A stretch of 64,000 bases of DNA, taken from positions 434,001 to 498,000 of the forward strand of contig CAXXPQ010000001.1 of the NCBI GenBank assembly GCA_963668655.2, in the 5' to 3' direction. Source of the DNA: G963668655 sp963668655 (GTDB lineage Bacteria; Myxococcota_A; SURF-8). Below are positions 15,530 to 24,416 of this stretch, piece after piece. The notes under the pieces were generated by a model. It was given only the letters and a program-made list of their open reading frames with translations, was not told the DNA's origin and did not search any database. Made by a program: the position numbers and the translations under genes. Each line of letters starts with the position of its first letter. Position 1 is the stretch's first letter.

Positions 15530-17938
15530 ATGCTGAACGTTCTGCGTACACTCGTTCTCGGAGGGCTGGTGGCCGGGCTTCTGGGATGCCTGGCGGTTTT
15601 TCTTCTCTTCGTCCATTACGGAAAAAACCTTCCGGAAATCGGCGGTCTGGCCGATTACGATCCGCCCCAGGTCACGCGCCTTCTGGACGTGAACGGAAAG
15701 ACCATCGGGGAGTTCGGCGACGAGCGGCGCAGCCTCGCGGCGCTGGAAGACCTGCCGCCGATGCTTCTGAACGCCTTCGTCGCCGCGGAGGATGCTTCCT
15801 TCTACCAGCACCGGGGCGTGGATCTGTTCGGGATCATGCGCGCCGTGACGAGAAACCTGCTGTCGATGGGCGTCCGGCAGGGGGCCTCCACCATCACCCA
15901 ACAGGTGGTGAAGAATCTGCTGCTGAGTCACGAACGCACCGGCAAACGGAAGATCAAGGAAGCAATTCTCGCCTACCGTCTGGAAAACCGGCTGTCCAAG
16001 CGCGAGATCCTGTACCTGTACGCCAACGCCATCTACTTCGGGGCGGGCAACTACGGCGTGGCCGAGGCCGCCCGTTTCTATTTCGACCGGAAACCCTCCG
16101 AACTCTCGCCGGGGCAGATGGCCTATCTGGCGGGCATTCCGAAGAACCCGGCCGGGTATCGCCTGGACCGCCACCCGAAGCGGGCGAAGGACCGTCAGCG
16201 ATACGTTCTGCGCCGCCTGCTGGAACTGAATTACATCGACAAAAAGGAATTCGACCGCTGGTCGCAGGCGGAACTCGCGTTCACTCCGCCGGAAGGAGAC
16301 ACGGAGGCGGCGCTTTACGCCGTGGAGGAAATCCGCGAACGCATGAGCACCATCCTGGGAGCCCTGCGCGTGGAACGGGGAGGATTGCGGGTCCGGACCT
16401 CGTTGGATCCTTCCATGCAGGCCGCATTGGAAACCGCGTTGCGACGCAATCTTCTGGATTACACCGCTCGCCACGGGTACCGGGAACTCGAAATCGTTCC
16501 GGAGTCGGAACGAAAGCGCTGGCGGGAGGACGTGGAGAAGGTCCACCGGCGGCGCGGTTCGAAACCGGAGGATCTGTTCGCCTTTTCCGCACTGCATCCG
16601 CCGAGGAAAGTCGAAGCGAATCGAAAAGCCTCTCCGTGGCGAACCCTGGTGCGCCGCTTGACTCCCGACGGGCTGGCCTTCGCCTTCGTGGTTTCGGAGG
16701 CCAACGCCGACACGGTGACGGTTTCGCTGGGCGATCGCCTGGGCGTTCTCGCTTCGGAGGATGTCCGCCGGGTGCGCCGGAGGAAGTCGGACAAGACGAG
16801 TAAGCCGCTGTTTGCACCCGGTCGGCTGTTGGCGGTTCGGTTGGCGGATGACCCGGACGCCGTTCCGGCCGACACGGCGTTACCGGTGCGTTTGCGGCTG
16901 GAACAGGTTCCGGAGGCGCAGACCGCCGGAGTGGCCATCGATCCGCAAACCCGCGCCGTGCGTGCTCTGGTGGGCGGCTTCTCCTTTTACACGGATCCGT
17001 TCAACCGGGCCACGAAGGCGAAACGGCAGCCGGGGAGTAGCTTCAAGCCGGTGGTGTACCTTACGGCGCTTCGGCAGAAGCTCGTCACGCCCGCCAGCAT
17101 TCTGGTGGACGAACCGCTCACCTTCCGCATTCCCGGATCGAAACCCTGGACGCCGAAAAATTTCGATGGCAAGCATCGCGGTCCCCTGCGTCTCCGCCAG
17201 GCCCTGGCCTTTTCCGTCAACACCATCGCGGCACGATTGATCGATCTTACGGGACCGCAGGCCGTGATCCGCACCGCGAAGGATCTGGGAATAACGTCGG
17301 AATTACGGCCGCATCTGAGCCTGGCCCTTGGAAGTTCCGAGGTGACCGTGCTGGAGATGGCCAATCTCTACGCCGCCTTCGCCGACGAGGGACGAACGGC
17401 GACCCCGTGGCTGATCGAAAGCATCGCCGATGCTTCGGGGCGCGTGCTCTACCGGCGAAAACCCGATTCCCGCCTTGGGATTTCGCGGGAGGAGGCCGCG
17501 CTGGCGGTGTCGCTTCTCCGCTCGGTCGTGTTCGAAGGAACCGCCCGCCGTGCGTGGGCGTTGAAGCTCCCCGTGGCGGGCAAAACCGGCACCACCAACG
17601 ATCAACGGGACGCCTGGTTCGTGGGTTTCTCTCCACGGCTTGCATGCGCCGTCTGGCTGGGGTACGATGTGAATCGCCTGCTCGGCTCCGGCGAAACCGG
17701 AGGCCGCGCGGCCCTGCCCGGATGGATCGCCTTCATGCGGCGTGCCCTGGAGGGAAAGCCCAAGGAGACGTTTCCCGTGGCCCCGGGTCTGGTGCATGCA
17801 TGGATCGATCCGGAGACGGGTTTTCGCTCGAACGGAGAGGCGACGGCCGCGATGGACGAGGTGTTTCTGCCGGGAACGGGGCCGTTGGATCCGCCCGAAG
17901 AGCGTCCGAACGACGGAAATGAGAACCACGGAGAATAG
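15530..17938 (+). CDS. Class A penicillin-binding protein (PBP1A-like transglycosylase/transpeptidase)
   Basis: An 802-residue bifunctional peptidoglycan synthase. One N-terminal membrane anchor (residues about 5-28) is followed by the family GT51 glycosyltransferase: 'FVAAEDASFYQHRGVD' with the catalytic Glu, 'GASTITQQVVKNLLLS', 'KEAILAYRLENRLSKREILY', and 'NAIYFGAGNYGVAEAARFYF'. The transpeptidase domain has the SxxK serine in 'QPGSSFKPVVYL' near residue 502, the SxN motif in 'AFSVNTIAARL' near 562 and KTGT near 685. A variable segment of about 120 residues lies between the domains. It is the first gene of five tightly spaced rightward genes ending with a PAP2 phosphatase. That context suggests a shared cell-wall or lipid-carrier role. 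Confidence 0.94.
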   Translation: MLNVLRTLVLGGLVAGLLGCLAVFLLFVHYGKNLPEIGGLADYDPPQVTRLLDVNGKTIGEFGDERRSLAALEDLPPMLLNAFVAAEDASFYQHRGVDLFGIMRAVTRNLLSMGVRQGASTITQQVVKNLLLSHERTGKRKIKEAILAYRLENRLSKREILYLYANAIYFGAGNYGVAEAARFYFDRKPSELSPGQMAYLAGIPKNPAGYRLDRHPKRAKDRQRYVLRRLLELNYIDKKEFDRWSQAELAFTPPEGDTEAALYAVEEIRERMSTILGALRVERGGLRVRTSLDPSMQAALETALRRNLLDYTARHGYRELEIVPESERKRWREDVEKVHRRRGSKPEDLFAFSALHPPRKVEANRKASPWRTLVRRLTPDGLAFAFVVSEANADTVTVSLGDRLGVLASEDVRRVRRRKSDKTSKPLFAPGRLLAVRLADDPDAVPADTALPVRLRLEQVPEAQTAGVAIDPQTRAVRALVGGFSFYTDPFNRATKAKRQPGSSFKPVVYLTALRQKLVTPASILVDEPLTFRIPGSKPWTPKNFDGKHRGPLRLRQALAFSVNTIAARLIDLTGPQAVIRTAKDLGITSELRPHLSLALGSSEVTVLEMANLYAAFADEGRTATPWLIESIADASGRVLYRRKPDSRLGISREEAALAVSLLRSVVFEGTARRAWALKLPVAGKTGTTNDQRDAWFVGFSPRLACAVWLGYDVNRLLGSGETGGRAALPGWIAFMRRALEGKPKETFPVAPGLVHAWIDPETGFRSNGEATAAMDEVFLPGTGPLDPPEERPNDGNENHGE

Positions 17939-17941
17939 AAC

Positions 17942-19339
17942 GTGTGGCGTCGCCGTTTTCATGAATTCATGCTTGGGGTGCTGATACTGGGAGCGCTGAT
18001 GGGATGCGCCTACGCGGAAGACGGCGAAGACCCCCCGGGATCGCCCGGCAAGGCTGCGGCGCGTCTTTTGGAGCGCATCGAGGGAAACGCCCCCTCCTTT
18101 CTGGAGACCGAGGGATTCTTCCTGGTCCGCGCCGACGTGAACGGCAACGCGGAAGCCCCGCTGGCGGCGCTTCTCGAACGCGCCTTGCTGGAAGCTCTGC
18201 GGACCCGGGGACGTTTTCGAATGGTCGGAACGCCTTCGGAGATCGGGTTGATCGCGCCGCGATTGGACGACGCGACGCTGGATCGCTTCGATCGCGCGGG
18301 GGCCGATCGGCTTTTGGACGTTTCCGTCACGGTAAAGGGAGATCGCCTTCTGGTGCGGGCGCGCGCGCTTTGGCTGGAAGGCCGTAGCTGGGCGGGTCTC
18401 CTGCGGCAGCCGCTTCCCTTCAGGGAGGAGCGTTTCCGTGTGTGGATCGGGGAATCGGCCTGGTGGCGGCTGCTGGCCCGGGCCGATTTCAAGATGGGGG
18501 CGGAGTCGCCCCGGCTGCCCTGGCGCACGGAAAAGGTGCTGGAAAGCGCCGGACGGGTGCTGGCCCTGGCCCTGGGCGATCTTGACGGAGATCGTCGGGA
18601 CGACCTCGCCCTTCTGTTCGCGGATCGAGTGGAGTTCTGGATGGCGGAGGACGGCGGGTATCGTTTTCGTAAAATGAAATCGCTGGACGCATTCTCCGTG
18701 CGTCCCGTCCGATGGTCCGCCGGTTTCGTGCGGATCTGCGAGCGGGACGACGATCGCCCTTCCCGGCTTCTTTTCGGGACCAACGCCATGGCGGACGGAG
18801 GCGTTCTGGTATGGAACGGCGAAACCCTGGCGGAAGTCGGACGCCTTGACGGCATACCGCTTTCCTGCGAAGACGGCGCGCCTGTCGCGTCCTTCCGGCC
18901 GGGATCCGCGTCTCTCGAACGGAAACAAGCATTGGAAACCGCCGCCGACCGCTTAAAACCGCCGTTGCCCGCCGGCGATCTCCTTTGGGCCTTTCCTTCC
19001 GAAAGGGGATGGATTACCCTGGATACGGATGGACGGGTCCGCATTGCGGGAGCGCCGGAACTCTCCGGCGTTTCCTGCGGCTCGAATCCGTTCGTCGTTG
19101 CGGACGGCGACCGATACCGCATGGCCTGTAGCTTGCCCCTGGCCGTTCCGGACATGGATGGGTTGCAGGTCTTCACGTTGGATTCGGATGGGCGCGTCCT
19201 CGAGTCCGTCCGGCACGACCGCAAGCCGGGTGCGATCTATGCCGTGACCGGTAGCCTCCGGCAGGGAGAGGAAACCTGGTTCGCGGCCCGTTACGACGAG
19301 CGCCTCGGGCGAACGATCATCGATCGCTATCGGCGATAG
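17942..19339 (+). CDS. Lipoprotein with an FG-GAP-like repeat, function unknown
   Basis: A 465-residue protein starting at GTG three bases after the PBP stop, with GGAG upstream. An ATG at 17969 is an alternative. The signal peptide ends at LGALMGC, a lipobox, so the protein is probably an exported lipoprotein. The first ~160 residues contain a domain with alternating helices and strands ('LLERALLEALRTRGRFRMVG', 'GADRLLDVSVTVKGDRLLVR') that resembles a nucleoside- or TolB-type N-terminal fold, but I cannot name it. The C-terminal half looks like a beta-propeller; 'VLALALGDLDGDRRDDLALL' is an FG-GAP/VCBS-like calcium-site repeat. Because it sits in a PBP1A cluster it may be a partner or regulator of the synthase. 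Confidence 0.75.
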   Translation: MWRRRFHEFMLGVLILGALMGCAYAEDGEDPPGSPGKAAARLLERIEGNAPSFLETEGFFLVRADVNGNAEAPLAALLERALLEALRTRGRFRMVGTPSEIGLIAPRLDDATLDRFDRAGADRLLDVSVTVKGDRLLVRARALWLEGRSWAGLLRQPLPFREERFRVWIGESAWWRLLARADFKMGAESPRLPWRTEKVLESAGRVLALALGDLDGDRRDDLALLFADRVEFWMAEDGGYRFRKMKSLDAFSVRPVRWSAGFVRICERDDDRPSRLLFGTNAMADGGVLVWNGETLAEVGRLDGIPLSCEDGAPVASFRPGSASLERKQALETAADRLKPPLPAGDLLWAFPSERGWITLDTDGRVRIAGAPELSGVSCGSNPFVVADGDRYRMACSLPLAVPDMDGLQVFTLDSDGRVLESVRHDRKPGAIYAVTGSLRQGEETWFAARYDERLGRTIIDRYRR

Positions 19340-19347
19340 GAACGGAC

Positions 19348-20787
19348 ATGAAACTCGTACGGAATCTCGTTTCGAAATCCATTCTCGTTCTGCTTCTTCC
19401 GGGGCTGGCCGTGCTGCTTTGGGGCGCGCTTCCGCCGACAACCGGCGGGACGCTGGCCATACGGATGCCGGGACCGTTGGATCTTCTGGATCCGGCTCAT
19501 GCGGAAAGCCCGGCCGAGCGCCAGGTGGCGGCATTGGTGGCGGAGCCCCTGTTTTCACCTGGCGCGAACGAAACGGCCGGGGATCTTCTGTCCATGCGTC
19601 ACGAAATGAACGAGGGCCGTATGCGCCTGCGCGTCTGGCTGAAACCGGGATTGCGCTTTCACGACGGCTCCCTGTTGCGCTCCGAGGATGTGAAGGCCAG
19701 CTACGAAAGGCTTTTGCGCCTGTCCGCGTATGCGGAAGCTGCGGAAATTCTTGAAATCGTTTCGGGCGCGGCGTCATGTCGAGAGGGGAGGTCGGGGCTT
19801 ACCGGTTTCGAGGTCTTGTCGCCCGTGGAGTTCGTGATTCGTCTCGAACGGCCGGAACCGTCCTTTGCCTTCGCGCTATCGCGTCCGGATATGGCCGTGA
19901 TTCCCGCGCGGCAGGCGAGGCAGTCGCATGCCGTCGCTTCTCCCATCGGAACCGGCCCCTTTCGTATCGGAGACCGGAGTCCGCGCTTTGTAGAATTGCG
20001 ACGTTTCGAGGATTATCACGGGGGCCCGGCCTATCTGAGCGCGCTGCGCATCCAACGGACCGATTCCATCGACGACGAAACGGAATCCCTCCGCCTCGGG
20101 AAGGCGCACCTCGTTGCCTATGGCCGCCGGGAGGCCGGGCGAAGCGCCCGAAGCGCCGTGGGCGTCTTCACCGGCTTGCGGATCTCGATCCCGTCGGGCG
20201 GCGACGGCAATCTCGCTCGCGCCTTCTGGAGCCGCTTGGTGGATTGTCGGGACGCCGTGAAGTTGTTCGAGCCCAGGCAGCGCGCTCCCTTCGTGGACGA
20301 ATCCAAACCACAAGCCGTTTTCGGAACCGTGAAGGCGGCGGACGAGAAAACCAGGGCATGGCTTACACTGCTGGCCGATGGCGCGGGATCCAGTTGCGCA
20401 TCCTTTCGCCCCGATGCCGAAGAGGCGTTGCGGATCGCATCGCGGCTTGAAGCCTTGAAGCGTCCGGTGCTGCGTGTTCGAGAAGACGAACGGGAATTGC
20501 GGCGCATCGCGGAACGTATCGCCGTCCGTGCCCGTGAAGCGAAGCTCGCTATGGATGTGCGCGTTCTCTCCTCCGTGGAATGGGCTCACAGATCTCCGGA
20601 CGGTTGGAGCGCCGAACTCGGCCACTATCTGCCGAACCCGTCTCCCGATGTTCTTCCAAAGAATAACGTGCTTCCGCTCGCCCGCCTGTATCCTTCGCTT
20701 GCCGGTTCCACCGAACGCGTGGTCGGCCTCCGGGCCGGTCCCTACGGTCTCTTTTCCTTCGACGATGCCTGGGAGCGACGGCCATGA
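19348..20787 (+). CDS. Family 5 (peptide/nickel type) solute-binding protein
   Basis: A 479-residue exported protein. An N-terminal hydrophobic segment ('ILVLLLPGLAVLLWGAL') has no clear lipobox and is probably an anchor or signal. The mature part follows the SBP_bac_5 pattern: 'GTLAIRMPGPLDLLDPAHA', 'VAALVAEPLF', 'LRVWLKPGLRFHDGSLLRSEDVKASYERLL' and 'VEFVIRLERPEPSFAFALS', then 'SPIGTGPFRI', a conserved lobe hinge. No ABC permease or ATPase gene is adjacent. It may act as an orphan sensor rather than for uptake. It overlaps the next gene by ATGA. Confidence 0.82.
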   Translation: MKLVRNLVSKSILVLLLPGLAVLLWGALPPTTGGTLAIRMPGPLDLLDPAHAESPAERQVAALVAEPLFSPGANETAGDLLSMRHEMNEGRMRLRVWLKPGLRFHDGSLLRSEDVKASYERLLRLSAYAEAAEILEIVSGAASCREGRSGLTGFEVLSPVEFVIRLERPEPSFAFALSRPDMAVIPARQARQSHAVASPIGTGPFRIGDRSPRFVELRRFEDYHGGPAYLSALRIQRTDSIDDETESLRLGKAHLVAYGRREAGRSARSAVGVFTGLRISIPSGGDGNLARAFWSRLVDCRDAVKLFEPRQRAPFVDESKPQAVFGTVKAADEKTRAWLTLLADGAGSSCASFRPDAEEALRIASRLEALKRPVLRVREDERELRRIAERIAVRAREAKLAMDVRVLSSVEWAHRSPDGWSAELGHYLPNPSPDVLPKNNVLPLARLYPSLAGSTERVVGLRAGPYGLFSFDDAWERRP

Positions 20788-21656
20788 CGTTAAGATGGCG
20801 GCTGAAACTCTGCGCACTGGCCGGTTTTCTGGGAATGATCGGTCTGGCGATTCTTTTCCTGCAAACGCTCCCGGACCAGGCGGATGAATTTCTGCGACGA
20901 GACGCGGAGAAACGCATGAACCGCGCCGCCACGGACGTTGTGGAAGATCTCCGACAGGTCTCTGTGCCCCTGCGGGAAATTCTGAATCGCGTGGCGGAAG
21001 ACCCCGACGTGAAGCGACTCTCCGACGAGGATCTCGCTTCGGACCCGTCGGCGGCCGTGGATCTGGCCTCGAATCTTGTGAAAAAATACGGTCTTTCCAA
21101 TCTGGTGCTGATCGGTGGCGATGGAACGCTGCGCTCCTTGCATCCGGAGGCGGCGCGGATCGGCTTTCCCGATCCCGCTTTGCTGGCGGCGGCGAAGCGG
21201 GCGGAGACCGAAACCCGCTTTCGTTTTCTCTCCGGATCCGGGTCGGGAAAAGACGGAAAATCCGAGGGACGGGTATCGCTGCTGCTTTCGGCGAAGGCCG
21301 GAGAGAAGGTATACGCCGTAACCGAACGTCCTCTGGAACGAGCGGATGCCGAGAGTGCGGCCCGGCGTCAGGGAACCGAGCTGGTCGGATGGTCGCCCGG
21401 CCCGGCGGCAAGGACGGATGCGACGGAAGAATCCGAGGATCGCGCCGTAGCCTTACCGGATGCGGAGGGAGCGACCGCCGCCGTGCTGGTGATTCGGCCG
21501 GCGGGACAGGATCGCGAACTATTGCGGCATCTGCTGATTCGCGCCGCCCTGACCCTTGCGATTCCGTGGACGATGTTTTTCACCCTGCTGATCCTCTGGG
21601 CGGCCTGGCCCAAGGCGGCGAAGGAAGAGAATACCAAGGAGGAACCGAAACCGTGA
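20784..21656 (+). CDS. Two-helix membrane sensor-like protein without output domain
   Basis: A 290-residue protein with an N-terminal membrane helix ('LCALAGFLGMIGLAILFLQ'), a long extracytoplasmic part (about residues 30-245) and a second helix near the C-terminus ('LLIRAALTLAIPWTMFFTLLILWA'). A short Lys/Glu-rich cytoplasmic tail follows. The middle contains 'LIGGDGTLRSLHPEAARIGF', resembling the loop of a CACHE or similar ligand-binding domain. There is no kinase, GGDEF or HAMP. It overlaps both neighbours by 4 nt, so it is translationally coupled to the binding protein before it. It may act as the receptor partner of that binding protein (inference). Confidence 0.65.
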   Translation: MTLRWRLKLCALAGFLGMIGLAILFLQTLPDQADEFLRRDAEKRMNRAATDVVEDLRQVSVPLREILNRVAEDPDVKRLSDEDLASDPSAAVDLASNLVKKYGLSNLVLIGGDGTLRSLHPEAARIGFPDPALLAAAKRAETETRFRFLSGSGSGKDGKSEGRVSLLLSAKAGEKVYAVTERPLERADAESAARRQGTELVGWSPGPAARTDATEESEDRAVALPDAEGATAAVLVIRPAGQDRELLRHLLIRAALTLAIPWTMFFTLLILWAAWPKAAKEENTKEEPKP

Positions 21657-22153
21657 CGAAGCATTTCTGGAACGGCATCAGCCTGGGAGGCACACTTGGC
21701 GCGGGAATTCTGGCGGTCGGTCTGGCCTTCTTTCTGGACGCGCGATTCGGTTGGCTGGTGCTGATCGATCTGGCGCTGATTACGGCCGTTTCCAACACCT
21801 ACAAAGTGTACCGCTTCAAACCGCGCCCCGACAATCCCAGGGGAATCCGCCCGGAAAGGCCCTTTCATCCGAAAGAATTCTGGCGTTTTCTTTCTCCGAA
21901 AAACGTCATGGATTATTTCCATTACGTGGACGCCGGATCCTTCCCCTCCATTCACTCCGCGCGGAGTTTCAATCAGGCGGCGCTTTTCGCCTGGTACGTC
22001 GATCGGGCCGACGTTGCGGCGGCGCTTTTCTTTCTGGCCGTGCTGATCGCCTGGTCTCGGGTGGTCAAAAGACGCCACTTCAAGACCGACATCACCGCCG
22101 GAGCCGTTCTGGGTTTGGCCGTGGCCGCCATCAGTCTCTGGTTTTTCCCATAA
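21653..22153 (+). CDS. PAP2-family membrane phosphatase
   Basis: A 166-residue integral membrane protein starting at GTG in a GTGA overlap, with AAGGAGG nine bases upstream. All three phosphatase signature motifs are visible. Motif C1 is the Lys and Arg-Pro in 'KVYRFKPRPDNPRG', C2 is 'FPSIHSARS' (the His acts as proton donor; PSIH instead of PSGH), and C3 is 'SRVVKRRHFKTDI' with the nucleophilic His. This family dephosphorylates lipid phosphates such as undecaprenyl pyrophosphate. Given the PBP1A gene at the start of this run, recycling of the peptidoglycan lipid carrier is plausible, but the substrate is not determined. Confidence 0.86.
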   Translation: MTKHFWNGISLGGTLGAGILAVGLAFFLDARFGWLVLIDLALITAVSNTYKVYRFKPRPDNPRGIRPERPFHPKEFWRFLSPKNVMDYFHYVDAGSFPSIHSARSFNQAALFAWYVDRADVAAALFFLAVLIAWSRVVKRRHFKTDITAGAVLGLAVAAISLWFFP

Positions 22154-22165
22154 ACTTCGACGGTT

Positions 22166-24388
22166 TCAACCTTCGCGTCGAGAGCGTAGAAAAAAGGCCA
22201 ACAGAACCGGCAGGGAAATTCCGGCGGCCAGACCCGCCGTAAGCCAAAGTCCCTGAAGAGGAATCAGAAATACGCCCCCAAACAAGGCGGCCAGACTTCC
22301 CGACGTATGGTCCAGGCCCCGGATCCATCCGGCAAGCCGTGCATGACGGTGATTGCCGGTCGTTTCCGCGTTCATGGCCGCCGTTTGAAAGACCGCGCCG
22401 GACGCCGCGGCCAAGGCGGCAAGCAGGACGAAAGCCAGAACTCCGGATAAAAACGTCCCCAGGGATCCCACGTCCCCGCTCAGAATCGGCAGACAGGGAA
22501 GGGATAAGATCTGCAATCCGGCGGCGATGGACAAGGCCCGCATGACCCGTTTGCGAAGTGATCCGTGAAGCATGGTGCGCCTGTGGGCCACATGTGCGCC
22601 GAGTCCGAAACCCGCCAGATAAGCGCCGACCAGCACGCCCAGCCAGGCGTAGAGTTCGCCATGGCCGATCTGAAACGCGGAAAGAACGGAGAGTTCCACA
22701 AGCACGCCGCCAGCGCCCGTTGCGGTGACGGCGAGTCCGGAAGTCAGGCGGACCCCGCCGGACCTGGCGGCCCACAGGGACAGGGAAACGAATCCGACCA
22801 GAAGTAAAATCGTGAAAATACGTACAACGCCGAAAAACGTGCCGGAGGCGTTCAACCATCGCGGATGAAAACGGCCCAGAGCAAGCAACAGGCCGTGAAA
22901 AGGCGCACGGGGAGCCAACCTGGCATTGACGCCCGCACCCCGCGCACGCGCACCCGCCAGCGCATCCCGAAGCATTTCCCGGCGGCTTTCGGACAATCCG
23001 TCCCGCAACCAACTCTCTCCGGCGAATTCGGAACGGATCCCAACGGAACTCGCTCTGGCGAACAGGTTTTCCGGATTGAGATCGATCTCTCCGTCCGTGC
23101 AGACGAGTCCGTATCTTTCCAGCGAAAACGTTTGGCAAAGAGCAAAATGCGGATGAGCGGCCTCCAGAGCGGATAGGAGAAGATCGGCCTCGGGTCGGGA
23201 GATGGCGTTCGAAGCCTCGCCAAAACGCGCCAGAAGAAGCCCTCCCGGCAACAAAACGGCCTTGGTTTTTTCGAATAGCCGGCCGGACAACCAGCGACCG
23301 GAAACGATGCTGTCCGGTAACGGCGCGGAAACGAGCACGAGGCCGAAAGCCGGAACCGGGCGGAAGGCAAGAAAACGGACGGGATCCGCGACGACGCCGA
23401 CGAAGCCTTGCGGCGCTGCGGAACCGGGCTCCATGGCGTCTTCCAATCGCTCCAGATCCGGATTCGGCTGGACATGGGTCACCGATCGATGGAGACGCGC
23501 GGCCAGCATTTTTGCGTACCGGACCGAGCCGCCGAGCACCAGAACCGGGTCCGAGGACGGGTGCAGACCCGCCAGCAGAACGGCCAGACGTTCGGATTCC
23601 TCCAGACGGGTTTCGTCCGGAAAGGAAACGGGCGAGCGGCCATGATACACCGCCTGATCCGTGGCCGTGAACGTTCCCAGCCGGTTCTCCAGACGCAGGC
23701 GAATCGAACCGGGAGGATCCGTGGGAGTCGCCAGCGGAAAAAGCAACAACGGGCAAAACGCGGGGATCGCCCAGAAAAATACGGCCGGTTTTCCGGAGGA
23801 GGCGTCACCTCCGGAAAACGCCGTCCACATGGCGGCGAAGGCCGACGCCGAAAGCACGGCCAGAACGCCGGTTTCGCCCCAGACGTGGACCAGGAGCGAG
23901 CCGAACGCCAACCCGCCGAACGCCGAACCCAGGGCCTCGTAAAGCGCAGCGCGGCGCAATGCTTCGCCGAAGGAACTTTTCAGGAACTGGACAAAAAGCG
24001 AAAACAGGCCGCCCAGGCAAACGGAAGCGGGTAAAACCCCGAGAAAGGCGGCGATCAGCCAGACTTCCGGGGGGGAGGCCGCCCCCGGGGGAACGTGGAA
24101 AAATACCGATAGATGGCGGATAACGAACAGACCGGCCAGCACGGCCGGGGGTGTCAGGGAAAACAGCGGCCCAACGAGACGCGAAGCCGGATGCTCGGAA
24201 AAGAAACCGAAGATCGCGGAGAAGAGCCCTCCCAGCGCCAGCCAGAAAAAGACTCCCATTCCGACCAGCAGTTCGTTGCCGCCGAACTCGGATAACAGTG
24301 CTCGCAGCAGTAGAATCTGCGCCAGGGCGGCGACGACGCCGAACGCAAAGAGCGAGACGTTCTGAGCATGGGATCGGAAACGCTCCAT
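22166..24388 (-). CDS. Membrane spermidine-synthase-like protein
   Basis: A 740-residue protein. I used the ATG at 24388, since the longer frame (to 24451) would run into the upstream gene; GGAAG precedes it. About seven to eight membrane helices come first, then a soluble domain of about 250 residues. That domain is a degenerate methyltransferase/spermidine-synthase fold ('PVLVLGGSVRYAKMLAARLH', 'GRLFEKTKAVLLPGGLLLARF'). A second block of about six helices ends the protein. The architecture is that of the membrane-embedded SpeE-like proteins. The AdoMet motif G-x-G-x-G is not intact, so catalysis is doubtful. It is the last gene of the AmmeMemoRadiSam operon, 28 nt after the Memo-AMMECR1 gene. 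Confidence 0.75.
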   Translation of the reverse strand: MERFRSHAQNVSLFAFGVVAALAQILLLRALLSEFGGNELLVGMGVFFWLALGGLFSAIFGFFSEHPASRLVGPLFSLTPPAVLAGLFVIRHLSVFFHVPPGAASPPEVWLIAAFLGVLPASVCLGGLFSLFVQFLKSSFGEALRRAALYEALGSAFGGLAFGSLLVHVWGETGVLAVLSASAFAAMWTAFSGGDASSGKPAVFFWAIPAFCPLLLFPLATPTDPPGSIRLRLENRLGTFTATDQAVYHGRSPVSFPDETRLEESERLAVLLAGLHPSSDPVLVLGGSVRYAKMLAARLHRSVTHVQPNPDLERLEDAMEPGSAAPQGFVGVVADPVRFLAFRPVPAFGLVLVSAPLPDSIVSGRWLSGRLFEKTKAVLLPGGLLLARFGEASNAISRPEADLLLSALEAAHPHFALCQTFSLERYGLVCTDGEIDLNPENLFARASSVGIRSEFAGESWLRDGLSESRREMLRDALAGARARGAGVNARLAPRAPFHGLLLALGRFHPRWLNASGTFFGVVRIFTILLLVGFVSLSLWAARSGGVRLTSGLAVTATGAGGVLVELSVLSAFQIGHGELYAWLGVLVGAYLAGFGLGAHVAHRRTMLHGSLRKRVMRALSIAAGLQILSLPCLPILSGDVGSLGTFLSGVLAFVLLAALAAASGAVFQTAAMNAETTGNHRHARLAGWIRGLDHTSGSLAALFGGVFLIPLQGLWLTAGLAAGISLPVLLAFFLRSRREG

Positions 24389-24416
24389 CGGCACGGACTT
24401 CCGCAGGGAACGCCGC

